Origin: Jaapia argillacea MUCL 33604
Taxonomy: Eukaryota; Basidiomycota; Agaricomycetes; Jaapiales; Jaapiaceae
Length of the DNA: 44,519 bases
Assembly: GCA_000697665.1 (NCBI GenBank)
Contig: KL197723.1
Coordinates: 694,224-738,742 of the forward strand
Direction of reading: 5' to 3'
In this document: piece by piece, positions 22,205-31,959 of the stretch
Layout: each line of letters starts with the position of its first letter
Position numbering within the stretch: the first letter of the stretch is position 1
The notes under the pieces: model-generated
What the model was told of the DNA's origin: nothing
The model's database searches: none
What the model saw: only the letters and a program-made list of their open reading frames with translations
Program-made: the position numbers and the translations under genes

Positions 22205-22247
22205 GCAAGAGGATCTTTTTTAATTTCTTTACAAAATACGTGCCATA
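22205..22247 (-). repeat. right terminal inverted repeat of element A
   Basis: Exact reverse complement of 12904-12946, ending ACGTGCCATA next to AACCAA (22248-22253). Confidence 0.9.
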
Positions 22248-23961
22248 AACCAAACCCTCAAAAATAACCTGATCCTTCAAAAAATCAACCCTCCTAACCC
22301 CATATTTCTTTGCTTCCCCACCTTCCAACCCACACCTCAAAAACCAAGCATCAATGATCTCCTCTCTCTCCTCGTCATCCAACCCGTTATTATAAAAATC
22401 CAATTTCCCAATCTCCTTTCTCAATTTCGCGTAGATGGAAGCGAAGAGATTGCCCAGCACGCATCCGGGACCTGAGTTGGGGCGAATGTCAATGTACCAG
22501 GGGAGAAGTGGGTGGTAGAGTCGCATCTGGTAGACTGGAGGTTCGGTGGTATATTGAGCGAGATCTTCGAACTCGATGTGGCGGTTTAGGTGGACGAAAC
22601 AGACTGTTCCTTCGAAGTCGAGTCGCATGTCGTAGGCTACAGGTGGTTGTTTCGGGGTGTAACGGATACAGTGGTGGAGTTTTTCGGTATTACCGAAATG
22701 GCAATATGGGACGTCTGAATGAAAGTTAGTAAGGAGAAAGGATGGAGAAGACGAGACAAGGGAACGTACTTGTTAATGTTGTGGCAAGTTTCTTACCACC
22801 GAAACGAGCCACCAGTCCTATCAATTTCGTCTTCTTGACGAAATCCTTCCTCCATGCCTTTGGGGGTTTTCTAGTCCCCCTCAACACAGTGTCCACCTTT
22901 ATCGGGCCATCAGGGGGGTGATAAATGTCTCCTTGCGAAAAAGGAGCCGCACTCTCGATCGATAGTAGGTTACCGTTGTCATCAACTTCATTGATTCGCG
23001 TTATGCTGTCCCCCCATGCCGCGTGCGCGACCTGCATGGTATTGAGGACGGAAGTTAGCAAGGAGGTGAAGCTGGAAAGAGAAAGGCATACGTAAGGGTT
23101 ATTTTGTTTCGAGTAGGTATCGTCATTGAGGTCGAACGGCGCCCCTGTTCGCCTCCGCAAACCATTGGGTGGTTCAATATCTCCTTCATCCATCAACACC
23201 CCACTATTTCTATCGCCATCATACGAGCCCTGGAAAATGTAAGAAGTCATCACAAGAGTCAGTGGGGGGGGGGAGGAGAGGATGAAGACATAGATGAGGT
23301 TCAAAGTTGTCATCTTCGCCTTCGTGGATCCTTCGTTGTACACTCTCAGCATCATCTCCGTATTCTTCCACGATAGGTGGTATGGTACTACCAAAGGGAG
23401 CATATGGGTCCTGGAAGTCATTGAGAACAGAACAAGGGGAGAAATGAGGGCGCGAGGGGCGTACATGTCCACCTATCTTCATATCCCTGCTGCTGCTATT
23501 ACTACCTTGTGAAGATTCAGAATTGCGAGATTTGTCGCTATACCAAGTACTCAACGCCACACGACATTCACCCTCCTCAGCGAGGGACTCTCTATGAATA
23601 GAAAGCAATGAGGTGAGATGAAATGGTGGACGTGGAAGGTTGGAGTGCACACATATTGATGGTCGAGCAAAGTGACATCCATGGTGGATCCTTGGCCGCA
23701 TCATGTTCTCGTTTCCGTAAGTCATACTTGATCAACCTGATTAGCAGATCAGTCTCAGAAGAGAATAGGGAAGAGGGTTTCGTACCATCCGGTTGCGAAA
23801 GCCACAACGAGGGCGAACACCCCTGCTCTGATACCGATACCTTCATGTTGTTCTACAAAGCCAATGATCGCAGAACCTATGCTGGCAACTGTGATAATGC
23901 AACCAAAAACGAGTTTGCGTTTTGCGACCAAAGTCAAACAGCGATAAAAGTGAATGATCAT
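22248..23961 (-). pseudogene. DUF6699 copy 3, main part, disrupted
   Basis: This is the mirror-image partner of copy 2, with the same N-terminal helices (VFGCIITVASIGSAIIGF, GVFALVVAFATG), linker and DUF6699 part (YHPLLPWYIDIRPN, LGNLFASIYAKLRKE). Three independent problems are visible. Element A splits the gene at EGLV, so the frame now runs into the terminal repeat; the last 19 codons lie 9.3 kb away. Plavaka sits about 23 bp upstream of the ATG (23961), cutting it from its promoter. The intron donor that is GTATGT in copy 2 reads CTATGT at about 23293, so that intron cannot be spliced normally and leads to a stop. An 8-nt gap near 23.64 kb falls inside an intron and is harmless. Confidence 0.85.
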
Positions 23962-24004
23962 TTGCCCTAGTCGTGGAGAGAGCACATACATCAGCAATTT
24001 CGGT

Positions 24005-24105
24005 CATTCCTGAGAGCCTGAAAGTCCTGAGAACTCGGCTCTCAGGACTCTCAGGCACTTCAGCCAAACTTCAGGACAGTTCAGGTCGACGAGGATCTCA
24101 GTTCA
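24005..24105 (+). repeat. left subterminal repeat array of the Plavaka element
   Basis: TCCTGAG, CCTGAA, TCTCAGGA and CTTCAGG are packed about every 10-15 bp in both orientations. The first bases are CCTGAAAGTCCTGAGAA, repeated nearly word for word at 30186. Typical of CACTA-type transposase-binding arrays; the binding role is inferred. Confidence 0.6.
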
Positions 24106-24124
24106 AAATGGTATATGTAGTAGC

Positions 24125-27100
24125 TTAAAATACACATTCGTGAGCATGGTAATCAGCATATCTACTGAGATAGAAGAAACGAAAGGCATCGAGGGAATCG
24201 TGAGGGGCAAATCCAACTGGTATGGGTGTCCTACCTGAGACACCAATCAGATGACATGCCCGTACAACAGAATCGAGATGAACTATGCCAACAGTTCGAT
24301 GACCACTGATAACTTCTGGCTTGACCACCCACATTCCCGTAAGAGAATCAGACTCCTCGCCTTCCTTGAGGAACCATTCAATCAACGCACAGGGATATCG
24401 AACTTTCTCGTGGACAAATGAGAGGAAACGAAGAACACGCCCTACCAACATGCCTCGCATATCATCGAAATTGGGATCCATTTTGATAAGGATCGTGTCG
24501 TATCGAGGATGCTTTTTTCTCCAGGTGGGGTTAGCGCGGATGATTTCACGATGCATGCCGTTGGGACCCGATCGCTCGCTAGGAGCATAAAATGTGGCAC
24601 TGGCACAATGGTAGACCGATATTCGTCCTCGGATTTCGGGGCATTCGTCGAGAGGAAGATCGGCGGCGGCGAGTTCATCATCATGATATAACTGGTCATG
24701 AAGGAAACGTCAGAGGAGCTCCGGGAGTAAAGGTTGGTGGATCTCGGCTGACAGTAAATGGAGTGGGCGAGTGTAATCTAGAAGGCGTGATCAGGAAAAA
24801 CGAGACTTTTGGTACAGTACACGGACGGGACTCACTGGCTCGTTTCGGCAACCTTACAAAAGAAACTCGCCGGGGACCCTCTGCATCCATTGCATCTCGC
24901 TCTGCATTATTTTGCTCATCTTCACCTCCCTCCTCTTGCAAAGCAGCTGCCTCCCCTTCCATATTTCCACTGAGCATCCTTCTCCTTCCAAACTCCACCC
25001 GAATTGCCGCGAGTTTGCTGTTACGGGTATTTCTCCGGATCATTTGGCTGATTGGGTTATTTCGGTTAGAAGCTCTCCAAGGACGCTTCACGACAGGGAT
25101 GTGTTTCGATTCTGTGATTGACGAGCAAAGACCATTCGGTGATCTGAAGAGTCGAATATTCTTGATATAGTGAACCATGGCATGTTGTTGCGGTAGAGAA
25201 AATCCATTCGGTCGAATTCCCTCCTCTTCAAAGACGACACGGTAATGATGAAATCGATCCAACGCCTCAGCCATCAACGCCAAGCAAGGGGTGTCGTGTG
25301 AAGGGCGCCGGACGAGATAGCAGAAATCGAGGAATGCGGCGATGCAGCGGACCATATTGTCGGGGACATAACCGACGATTGCAGGTAAAAAGACCTAAAC
25401 CATGAATCGAAAGTGAGAACTCTGCTGTGAGCAGTAAGGTATCATGTGGCCACATACCTTCATCAGCGCCTTCGAGTCATTTCCTGTCCACTGCTTGAAT
25501 CGCCGACCCTCAGGGAAACGACAGAGGCCTGGGAAGGGAGGGACAGCTGCTATCCTTGAATGGGGTTAGTGTTGACTATCACATGTATCGCTTGGGCCAG
25601 ATTTACATACCTTCGATCAATGTCCGCGAGAATTCTGTTTGCTTCACGTTCGCTATCGGCAGTCATGAGAATGTACTCCTCGACCCAAGATACCAAGTGG
25701 TCCTTGAAGGTTCCCTTGATGAGTTGATGAAGGATGTCAGGCGTGATCAATTCGTGGATGTCGGCTCGAGGGAAGTGGTTGGTGAATGGCTAAAAACAAA
25801 CAAAGTTCAGGAGTCAGTATCCGTTGACGATCACATTAGAGTTCATTCACGATCGCATTCGAATGACGTAGCTGTCCAATACCAAATACTCACGATAACA
25901 TCAGCAACAATACCGAATGCGTCCCACAAATCAATAGAATCGAAGGTCTCTACCAAGAGTTCTGTATGGTTGCGGAACCTCGGCATTCCCTCAGTCTCGA
26001 GCTCATCAGGAGCAGCGCGGCACCTGGAAGGGGGAAACAGTTCGTCAGAGTAAACTCTTCGACAAGGTGAATGGCTCACTTTGGACACCAGCCCTGTACA
26101 ATCCCAGCTAAGTAGACCTGTTCTGGATAATCTGCGATAAATGGCCCGAGCTCGAAAATGGCGCGACGAAAATGTCCATCAGGGCAAGGCATAACCTCTG
26201 GGATAGTCATACCAGGCCGGAGGGGGGATAAGATTTGGGCGAGCGATGTATGATAAACTTGCTTCTTGAAAATACGGAACTCCTCATCATTGTCAAACTC
26301 TCAGCTGGCTGCAGTAGAATCTCCAGTCAGGTTCTATGTAATGGTATAGGGAACAGCCACTCACCTTTAGGAATTGATAAAAATGCCAATGGGACGAGGG
26401 CGTTGCGATGGGCGCGACGCATCTCGTTATGAACATTACCTACCGACAGGTAGACCGGATGAAACTCTTGGTTACCGGTCCCGACGGATACAGTAGTCTT
26501 GTCTGCACCGAGTATGATCGGCACTAACATAGCGCCGTGTGTATTAGGATCTTCTGCGATCGTGTCCTAAATAAAAGTTCAAGCCAAAAACTCGCGGGTA
26601 TCGCAACGAAAACTCACCGCTTTCTGAAATGCCCATCTCCCAGACATAAAGTTTGACCATCGCTGACAATCTGGTCCCGTGAACTCTTCAAAAGGGACAT
26701 AGTCGAAATGCCCATCAAAGTCAACACTCCCTACAATGCTCCAAACAATGGAACAGCTGTCCCTCGTGTGGACAACGAACTCCTCACGCTTCCATGCAGG
26801 GGACTCGGGGGTGATCTCTTCAGAGTATTTCACCTTGAAGCTAGTCCAGTTCGATTCTCCATATTCAATCGCATCGATTGTCTCCTCCATATCAGCACAA
26901 TTTCGATAGATCGGCCCCCCTGCACCATCCTCAGCACTCTTCTTCGCAAGGATCCTCAAAAGCTCGTCAATGTCACCTCGAGAGGATTGAATCTTCTCAA
27001 ACATGAGCTCGGCAAATTGGAAGGAGGGTTCGTCACCGAATGGTGTCCAATCGTGTGTTGTGTCGCGAGGGGGAGGTTGCTCGTCCTCCGGAATAAATTC

Positions 27101-27315
27101 GCCTTCTTCGTTGCATTTGCGTGCTGCAAGGCCGATATTGGTGAGCATATTGACACCATGATGATGAAACTTGATTTACCGTTCAAATCAGGATGAAAGT
27201 TGAATGTCGACTGGTGTTTTGGGGGTTTTGGGCGCTTGTGATGGTGGTTGTTGTGCTGAACATAGCCGGACAGTGTTGGAATGGTTCGCTTACAGATTCC
27301 ACACCAGCGAGCCAT
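24125..27315 (-). pseudogene. Plavaka transposase, near complete, one in-frame TGA
   Basis: Nine exons (27315-27180, 27123-26618, 26566-26365, 26299-26080, 26023-25894, 25789-25611, 25554-25458, 25394-24836, 24777-24125) give 894 codons including the stop, interrupted only by TGA at codon 699 (24712-24710). The N-terminal C2H2 finger has C5, C8, H21 and H25 (MARWCGICKR...VQHNNHH). Family landmarks follow in order: WTPFGDEPSFQFAELM, ILGADKTTVSVGTG, YLSVGNVHNEMRRAH, WCPKCRA, WTGNDSKALMKVFLPAI, PNGLCSSITESKHI, and at the end IVHLDSVVRACHLIGVSG and DALDAFRFFY-like SRYADYHAHE. Relatives have arginine where the TGA stands (LLxRFL), so a C to T change at CpG fits. Loss of the last 195 residues should inactivate it. 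Confidence 0.9.
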
Positions 27316-27444
27316 CGGAGTGACAGAGGGGAAGAGAAGATGGCGAAAAGACCGTGGGATAGAAAAAGGGGAAGGGACTTGGGGAGAAATCGCGACGAAT
27401 CGGAAAAGGTTATCAACAAACATCTTCATTTTCATCCACATATT
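27316..27444. promoter_or_regulatory. bidirectional promoter of the Plavaka element
   Basis: Only about 129 bp separates the transposase ATG (27315, -) from the accessory-gene ATG (27445, +). The region must hold both promoters. It is GA/TC-rich without a clear TATA box. Confidence 0.5.
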
Positions 27445-29881
27445 ATGGCGGGACGCAAACGTCATACTAAGGCTCAGGCTTCTGTGGACCTCCCTCTCAG
27501 CGATGAAGTCCTCAGCGAACCGGCACCTAGCAGCAAAAAAAGGAAATCAGTGTCGAATTCCAAGGCCAAAAAAGCGACCAAGTCTGCAGAGGTAACAGTC
27601 ACCTCCGTTCCACTTCCAGAGAAATTTTACGAACCTCCTCCCTCTCAGAAGAAACAATCACCAGCTCCTCCCTCCAACAATGATGAGCCTTGTGATGTCC
27701 TTGACAACATCCTGGACAAGCCTGCTGCGCATCGATATTCCACACGTGCAGGGAATCGTCACCCAGCTGAGCGATTGGGCCTCAAGAAGAAATTCATGGC
27801 CGACATCAGTGCGGAGGCAGAACGCAAGCGAAGGGAGAAAGCTATGGAGCAGGAGGAGAAGGCGGCAAAGAAGGTAACAAAGCAGAATCGAGAGGACCAG
27901 GGGGTGAGCAAATTGGTGCTTCTGGAGGCAGCGAGAGCGCTTGAGGATGCCAAAGAGGATGAATATCTTCATGGTGGTGCAGCCCGTCACTATCGTGCTC
28001 CGGTGCAGACCAAAGCGCAGGATGACGAGCCCGTTGTCGAGGATGTTGATTACTCAGACTCAGAGTCTGACTACGATGGAATGGCTAAGGGGGATCATCC
28101 GAGTCAAGGGAGCGATTCAAGTGATATTGAATTTGAGTCCAGTGGAGAAGAGGGTCCAGTCAAGAAGGTTAGTCGTCCTAGCTGTCGCCCAGAATCATGC
28201 TGATGTTGGAGCAGAGAAAGCTGACCGCCACCGAGAAGAAGAACATTCGTAAGAAGGAACTTCGTGCCAGCATCACTGCTGATCCGCCGGCGGCAATGCT
28301 CAAATCTTATCACACAACGTACGTCACTTCCTCTCACACCACTGGCTGTCATCAATGATACCTGTACATATCTGATCCATTCTCTCAGGATGCATACGGT
28401 GGCTGCTAAACCACCCAAGCCTAAGGCATCTCGAGTCGGACCCAGTGGTGCTTTCGATCCTGCATGGTGCAACAATTTCCGCCCTCCAGGTGACGCTGGT
28501 GATGAACACCCTGCTTCTCAGACCTCTCGCAACAATCCACCTACTCTTCAATGAAGCGATACGTCCCTTACTAGCCAGCCCATTTCCGATTGGAAGCTAG
28601 ACCTTCTTATCTCTCCCGAGGCTCCAAAATCAAACGCTGTCCAACGGAAACCAAAGCCGGTATCACTCAAGCGCTCTGCTTCATATGACTCCATCGAGGA
28701 GATCGCCGGCTTCAAGGACGAGGATGTTGCGATTAAAAGGGAGAGTGTTGTGAAATTGGAAAGGGGACACCAGGCACAGGTATGTAATTTCTCCTTTCGC
28801 TCGCCTCAACCTCCATTGATAAGCGATTATTAGATAGTTTCAGTTATTGTTGATGATGAGCCCAAACCGAAACTGCCACGCAAGCCGAAGACCCCCGCAA
28901 AACCAACGAAGACGCTTGCTTTCTCTGCTCTACCTGCCGACGTCCAGCCTATCTATCGCACTAAACTCCTCACGACACTTATCGAATACTATGGTGGCGA
29001 AAAGGATCCGTTCGATCTCGATCACGGCATGGACCTCTTCCAGACGGTGACGCAGCATACGGTCAACAAAATACTCCCTGAAAAACACATCGAAATTGTC
29101 AAGTCAGGTAAACCTGACAATGGGCGAACATACACCATCGTGAGTCTTCCTTGTTGTTGTCCATTCTCGCTCCATTGAATTATTTTGTAGGCCCGACAGG
29201 GTATGAGTGAATGGCATAGGGGCTTCCACATCACCGCAAACAAGGTCATCAAGGAGAGGATAACCGATTCAGTCGAACCGTCGCCGAAATTAAGAAACTC
29301 GTCGTGGAGGCCCTTGAAGATGACGGCGAGGCGTACTGGGGAGAGTGGGACCGAAATGTATGTCCTATTCTCTTAATATGAGGTTGTTATTGATTGTCGG
29401 CTTTCCTAGGACCCGGATGCTTCCCGTGCGTGGTGTTCGAAGTACATCCTCAAGACACTCGCATACCACATCCAAGCAACAAAGGGTTCTATCCTACAGA
29501 AGGATTCTATCCTTCCACTGGGCGCGTTGGCCCTCTCGATCGTCGCGGTAAGTATGCTGTTCTTGCTATCAGGCCTTATTACTCACAAACCCTTCCCATC
29601 AGGTTCAACGCGCATTCCTAATGTATGAGTCTGGTGTTTTCGTTCCAACAGACGAATTCTCTGACGAGAACGTCGGAGACCTTACACGAGAGTATGCCGC
29701 GGTCAACCTTCAACGACTGATGGACAAGCCGTCCCGTTTCCGGGCCTTGGTAGCTAAGGCATCTGCATACACTACTGACTCGAGCAGTCAAAATCGGCGC
29801 AAGCGCAAAGCTGGGGAGGGGGTTAAAATCCGAGCCGTGAGGATCCAGGATCCTAGCAGCCCCATTCCATTCGACAACTAA
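27445..29881 (+). pseudogene. accessory gene of the Plavaka element, decayed
   Basis: It starts MAGRKRHTKAQASVDLPLSD. The first exon is basic and low-complexity with a helical AEAERKRREKAMEQEEKAAKK stretch and an acidic SDSESDYDG part. Later exons contain ARQGMSEWHRGFHITANK, LVVEALEDDGEAYWGEWDRN, ILPLGALALSIVA and VQRAFLMYESGVFVPTDEFS, then a basic tail (QNRRKRKAGEG). That end resembles proteins often seen beside basidiomycete transposases (DUF6532-like in shape; uncertain). Two lesions are clear: an in-frame TGA at 28552-28554 with coding frame continuing on both sides and no phase-compatible intron, and a loss of one base between about 29240 and 29275. Function unknown; nuclear by composition. 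Confidence 0.7.
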
Positions 29882-30185
29882 TTTTCCTCCGTTGGTACGT
29901 TCTATGTCTTTCGGTTACCGTTGTCCCTCCAATGACTCCTCTCCATCGTCTGACTTTAGAATCACCGACCAGGCCATTCGTCACTGTTGACCCAATCAGC
30001 CTCGCATCGTTCACCTATCATTCGCAGTGATTTTCGGTCACTCAAGTTTCACATTGTCAATTCCATTTGGTTCTCAAAACAATCATATCTCCTTTGCGCA
30101 GAATGATCTATTCCCCTATAACCACTTTCTGTTCATGTTGGTGTAGCCGAATCGATATGAATAAACATGTTTTTATTTTTGTCTC
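29882..30185. other. 3' flank of the accessory gene inside the Plavaka element
   Basis: About 300 bp without a gene; probably 3' untranslated region and spacer before the right subterminal array. Confidence 0.4.
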
Positions 30186-30345
30186 CCTGAAAGTCCTGAG
30201 AATGCTGAGAGAAACCTGAGATCACGTCCTGAGCAAGTTAAACCGGTCAAAATAGACCGCCTGAACACTGAAGGCCTGGAGCATCCTGAAGTGACCTGGA
30301 GCACCCTGGAGGCTGTTTCTCAGGATGCTTCAGGGCGCTTCAGGA
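30186..30345 (+). repeat. right subterminal repeat array of the Plavaka element
   Basis: TCCTGAG, CCTGAA, CTTCAGG, and CCTGGAG/CTCCAGG variants recur about every 10-15 bp up to the terminal repeat, mirroring the left end. Confidence 0.6.
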
Positions 30346-30587
30346 CATTACCACATTTGCTGATGTATGTTGGTTCTGACAATAGCCAGGGAAGTGATAC
30401 TGAGTCGGCAGGTCATAGTGTATGCTGTGAAGGACATGAGGAGGAGCCTGGAAGAGCAACTGTGCCAGTTTCGCCGCGAAATCGATGGTGGGCGTCGGTG
30501 GGCGCCATAAACTTGCCATAAACTGTAACCATCAGCACCCGTTGCTGTGTGCCTCGAGGCTCGCACGGTTTTGTTCAGCTGTCGTCA

Positions 30588-30977
30588 CTGCAGGCGAGGG
30601 CCAATAAGCTATCTCATCATATCGTTGACATATCCATTTCCGCATTCATAAGGTTCCCGGTGCTATATCCCCTCGACTTTCCCTTTCGAATAGTTAAAAT
30701 ATGGGAATAGCTGTGGCTTCCCGACATATCCAAATCGCATATTTAAACTATGATACTGTAAAATTACTGCATTTGGAAGTTCTATTACTATATTGGGAAG
30801 GTGTGCGCACACAATATTTTAAATATGTGATTTGAATATGCTGGGAAGCCATAGTTATTCACATATTTTAACCACTCGAAACGCAATGTCGAGGGGACAT
30901 AGCACTGGGAACCTTATGAATTCGGAAATAGATATGTCAACAATATGATGAGATGGTTTATTGGCCCTTGTCTGCAG
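30588..30977. mobile_element. palindromic MITE, about 380 bp
   Basis: The left arm (from 30594, CGAGGGCCAATAA...) and right arm (to 30971) are inverted copies about 160 nt long that differ mostly by C/T and G/A changes; the middle is AT-rich. CTGCAG stands on both sides (30588-30593 and 30972-30977), either a 6 bp target duplication or the tip of the repeats. The left duplication arm (about 9.28 kb) lacks it, proving insertion after the duplication. No coding capacity. Confidence 0.75.
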
Positions 30978-31885
30978 TGCGTGGTCTGCCGGAGCGCCAA
31001 TATTGCAATGACAATAGGACAGGATCTCAAAACTCGGTCCTGTTCTTTTTGTTCGCGTTTGAACTCTCAGCTTCTCCACACCAACTCTGGTGCGCGTTGT
31101 CGCAGAACTTGATTTCGTCAAAGTGATTGACAGATGAAATGATGATGTAGGGATGGAAGATGCTCAGGACAAGGGATGGAGAGGATCTATGGGGTGGTTG
31201 GAACGTGCAGGCAAGTGGTAAGTACTGCTAGCCGTGTTGGAGAGTCGATGTTGAATTCCTGCTTCAAGTTCTAAAGCCTAAAGCATTCATCACATCTAGC
31301 GATGTGGAGAATGATTTCAAAGTTCACAGGTACCCGGCTCGGAGTGCATTCTGCAGACTCAACGCCAACTGAGCGGAAAGACCACACATCTTGCTCCCTC
31401 CATCATTGGTTTCTCCTCATTCAGTACTTCGACACTCTTCTCCTCGCCTACGTCCTCCGTGCCTCATCGATCCTGATCGACACATGAAATGGATCCAATT
31501 ACACCCGCTTCATTTTGGCGAATTCCTTGTGAAGCATGGACACATGGCTGATCCCTCCGACACTCCCAACCCCGCCGGACGTCACCAACATTTGTCCACC
31601 CTTTCCTTGACTTTCAGTCGCCAACGGAGGAAGATTGGGATAGCTTGCTATGGGTTCCCCACCGTGGATCGTACGGTGCCTACCCTCTGGGTTTGCCATC
31701 ACGAGTTCTCACCCTCCCGACTACCACTGCCTTTACCAATTAGGGACAACCACCTGCCATAACGGTCCAACATCTTCTCCTCTGTCACGGCGCACCATTT
31801 GACAATGCTTTTCTCCCCGTGGAGGGTGGCTTTGTTCAAACCATGCTGCTCGCCACCTCCACCCCCCGCGTCACGTTTCTCCGAC
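30978..31885. other. conserved divergent region upstream of gene B copy 2
   Basis: Counterpart of 8.3-9.3 kb. The strongest conservation is at about 31.67-31.89 kb directly before the gene B TATA box. No separate gene supported. Confidence 0.45.
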
Positions 31886-31893
31886 TATAAAAG
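31886..31893 (+). promoter_or_regulatory. TATA box of gene B copy 2
   Basis: CCGACTATAAAAG lies about 67 bp before the ATG, the same block as for gene B copy 1. Confidence 0.6.
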
Positions 31894-31959
31894 GGTGATA
31901 TCAATGGCTTGGCTTATCCTCCACAACCAACACTTACTGCACATCCTCTCCTCATCCCG

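Larger units (their letters stand above)
12904..22247. mobile_element. 9,344 bp TIR transposon with DD35E integrase (element A)
   Basis: The element is bounded by 43 bp identical inverted repeats starting TATGGCACGTATTTTGT, flanked by AACCAA on both sides, and inserted in the DUF6699 copy 3 coding sequence. It carries, all on the minus strand, a 568-aa zinc-knuckle protein (21681-19532), a 143-aa acidic/proline-rich protein (19451-18904) and an rve-type integrase (17482-15875). On the plus strand near its left end it carries a methyltransferase fragment. A 6 bp duplication and an rve integrase recall Maverick/Polinton elements, but I see no DNA polymerase B, ATPase, protease or capsid gene. 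Related integrase-core proteins are common in Agaricomycetes. Whether this element class has been formally described I cannot tell. Confidence 0.85.
23984..30370. mobile_element. Plavaka-type DNA transposon, about 6.4 kb
   Basis: The ends are inverted repeats ACATACATCAGCAA (23984-23997) and its complement (30357-30370), with similarity continuing to about 31 bp. DUF6699-copy-3 upstream sequence continues on both sides: 9.5 kb aligns to 23.98 kb on one side and to 30.37 kb onward on the other. Inside are a Plavaka transposase (-) and a divergent accessory gene (+). Plavaka belongs to the CACTA-like superfamily of basidiomycetes. No clear target duplication is left. Both genes carry stops, so this copy is probably dead or needs help in trans. 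Confidence 0.85.

Noticed and set aside
12904-22247. Element A as a Maverick/Polinton or a viral integration
   Set aside because: No polymerase B, packaging ATPase, protease or capsid-like ORF could be seen on either strand; only the integrase type and the 6 bp duplication fit.
28490-28575. Intron skipping the TGA in the Plavaka accessory gene
   Set aside because: The only donor (gtgacg) is in phase 1, whereas the available acceptors would need phase 0 to keep the downstream frame.
23984-30370. Target site duplication for the Plavaka element
   Set aside because: No direct repeat flanks the terminal repeats when compared with the empty site in copy 2 (GAGCACAAAAGTTGGTTC), so none is claimed.
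23984-30370. TET/JBP-type dioxygenase gene associated with the transposon
   Set aside because: Such genes are known companions of some basidiomycete transposons, but no HxD...H iron-binding pattern or double-stranded beta-helix segment was seen.
31391-31762. ORF ending RTVPTLWVCHHEFSPSR conserved in both arms as a possible gene
   Set aside because: It lies directly upstream of the gene B TATA boxes, is open only in part, and the similarity continues into clearly noncoding sequence; better explained as a conserved promoter region.
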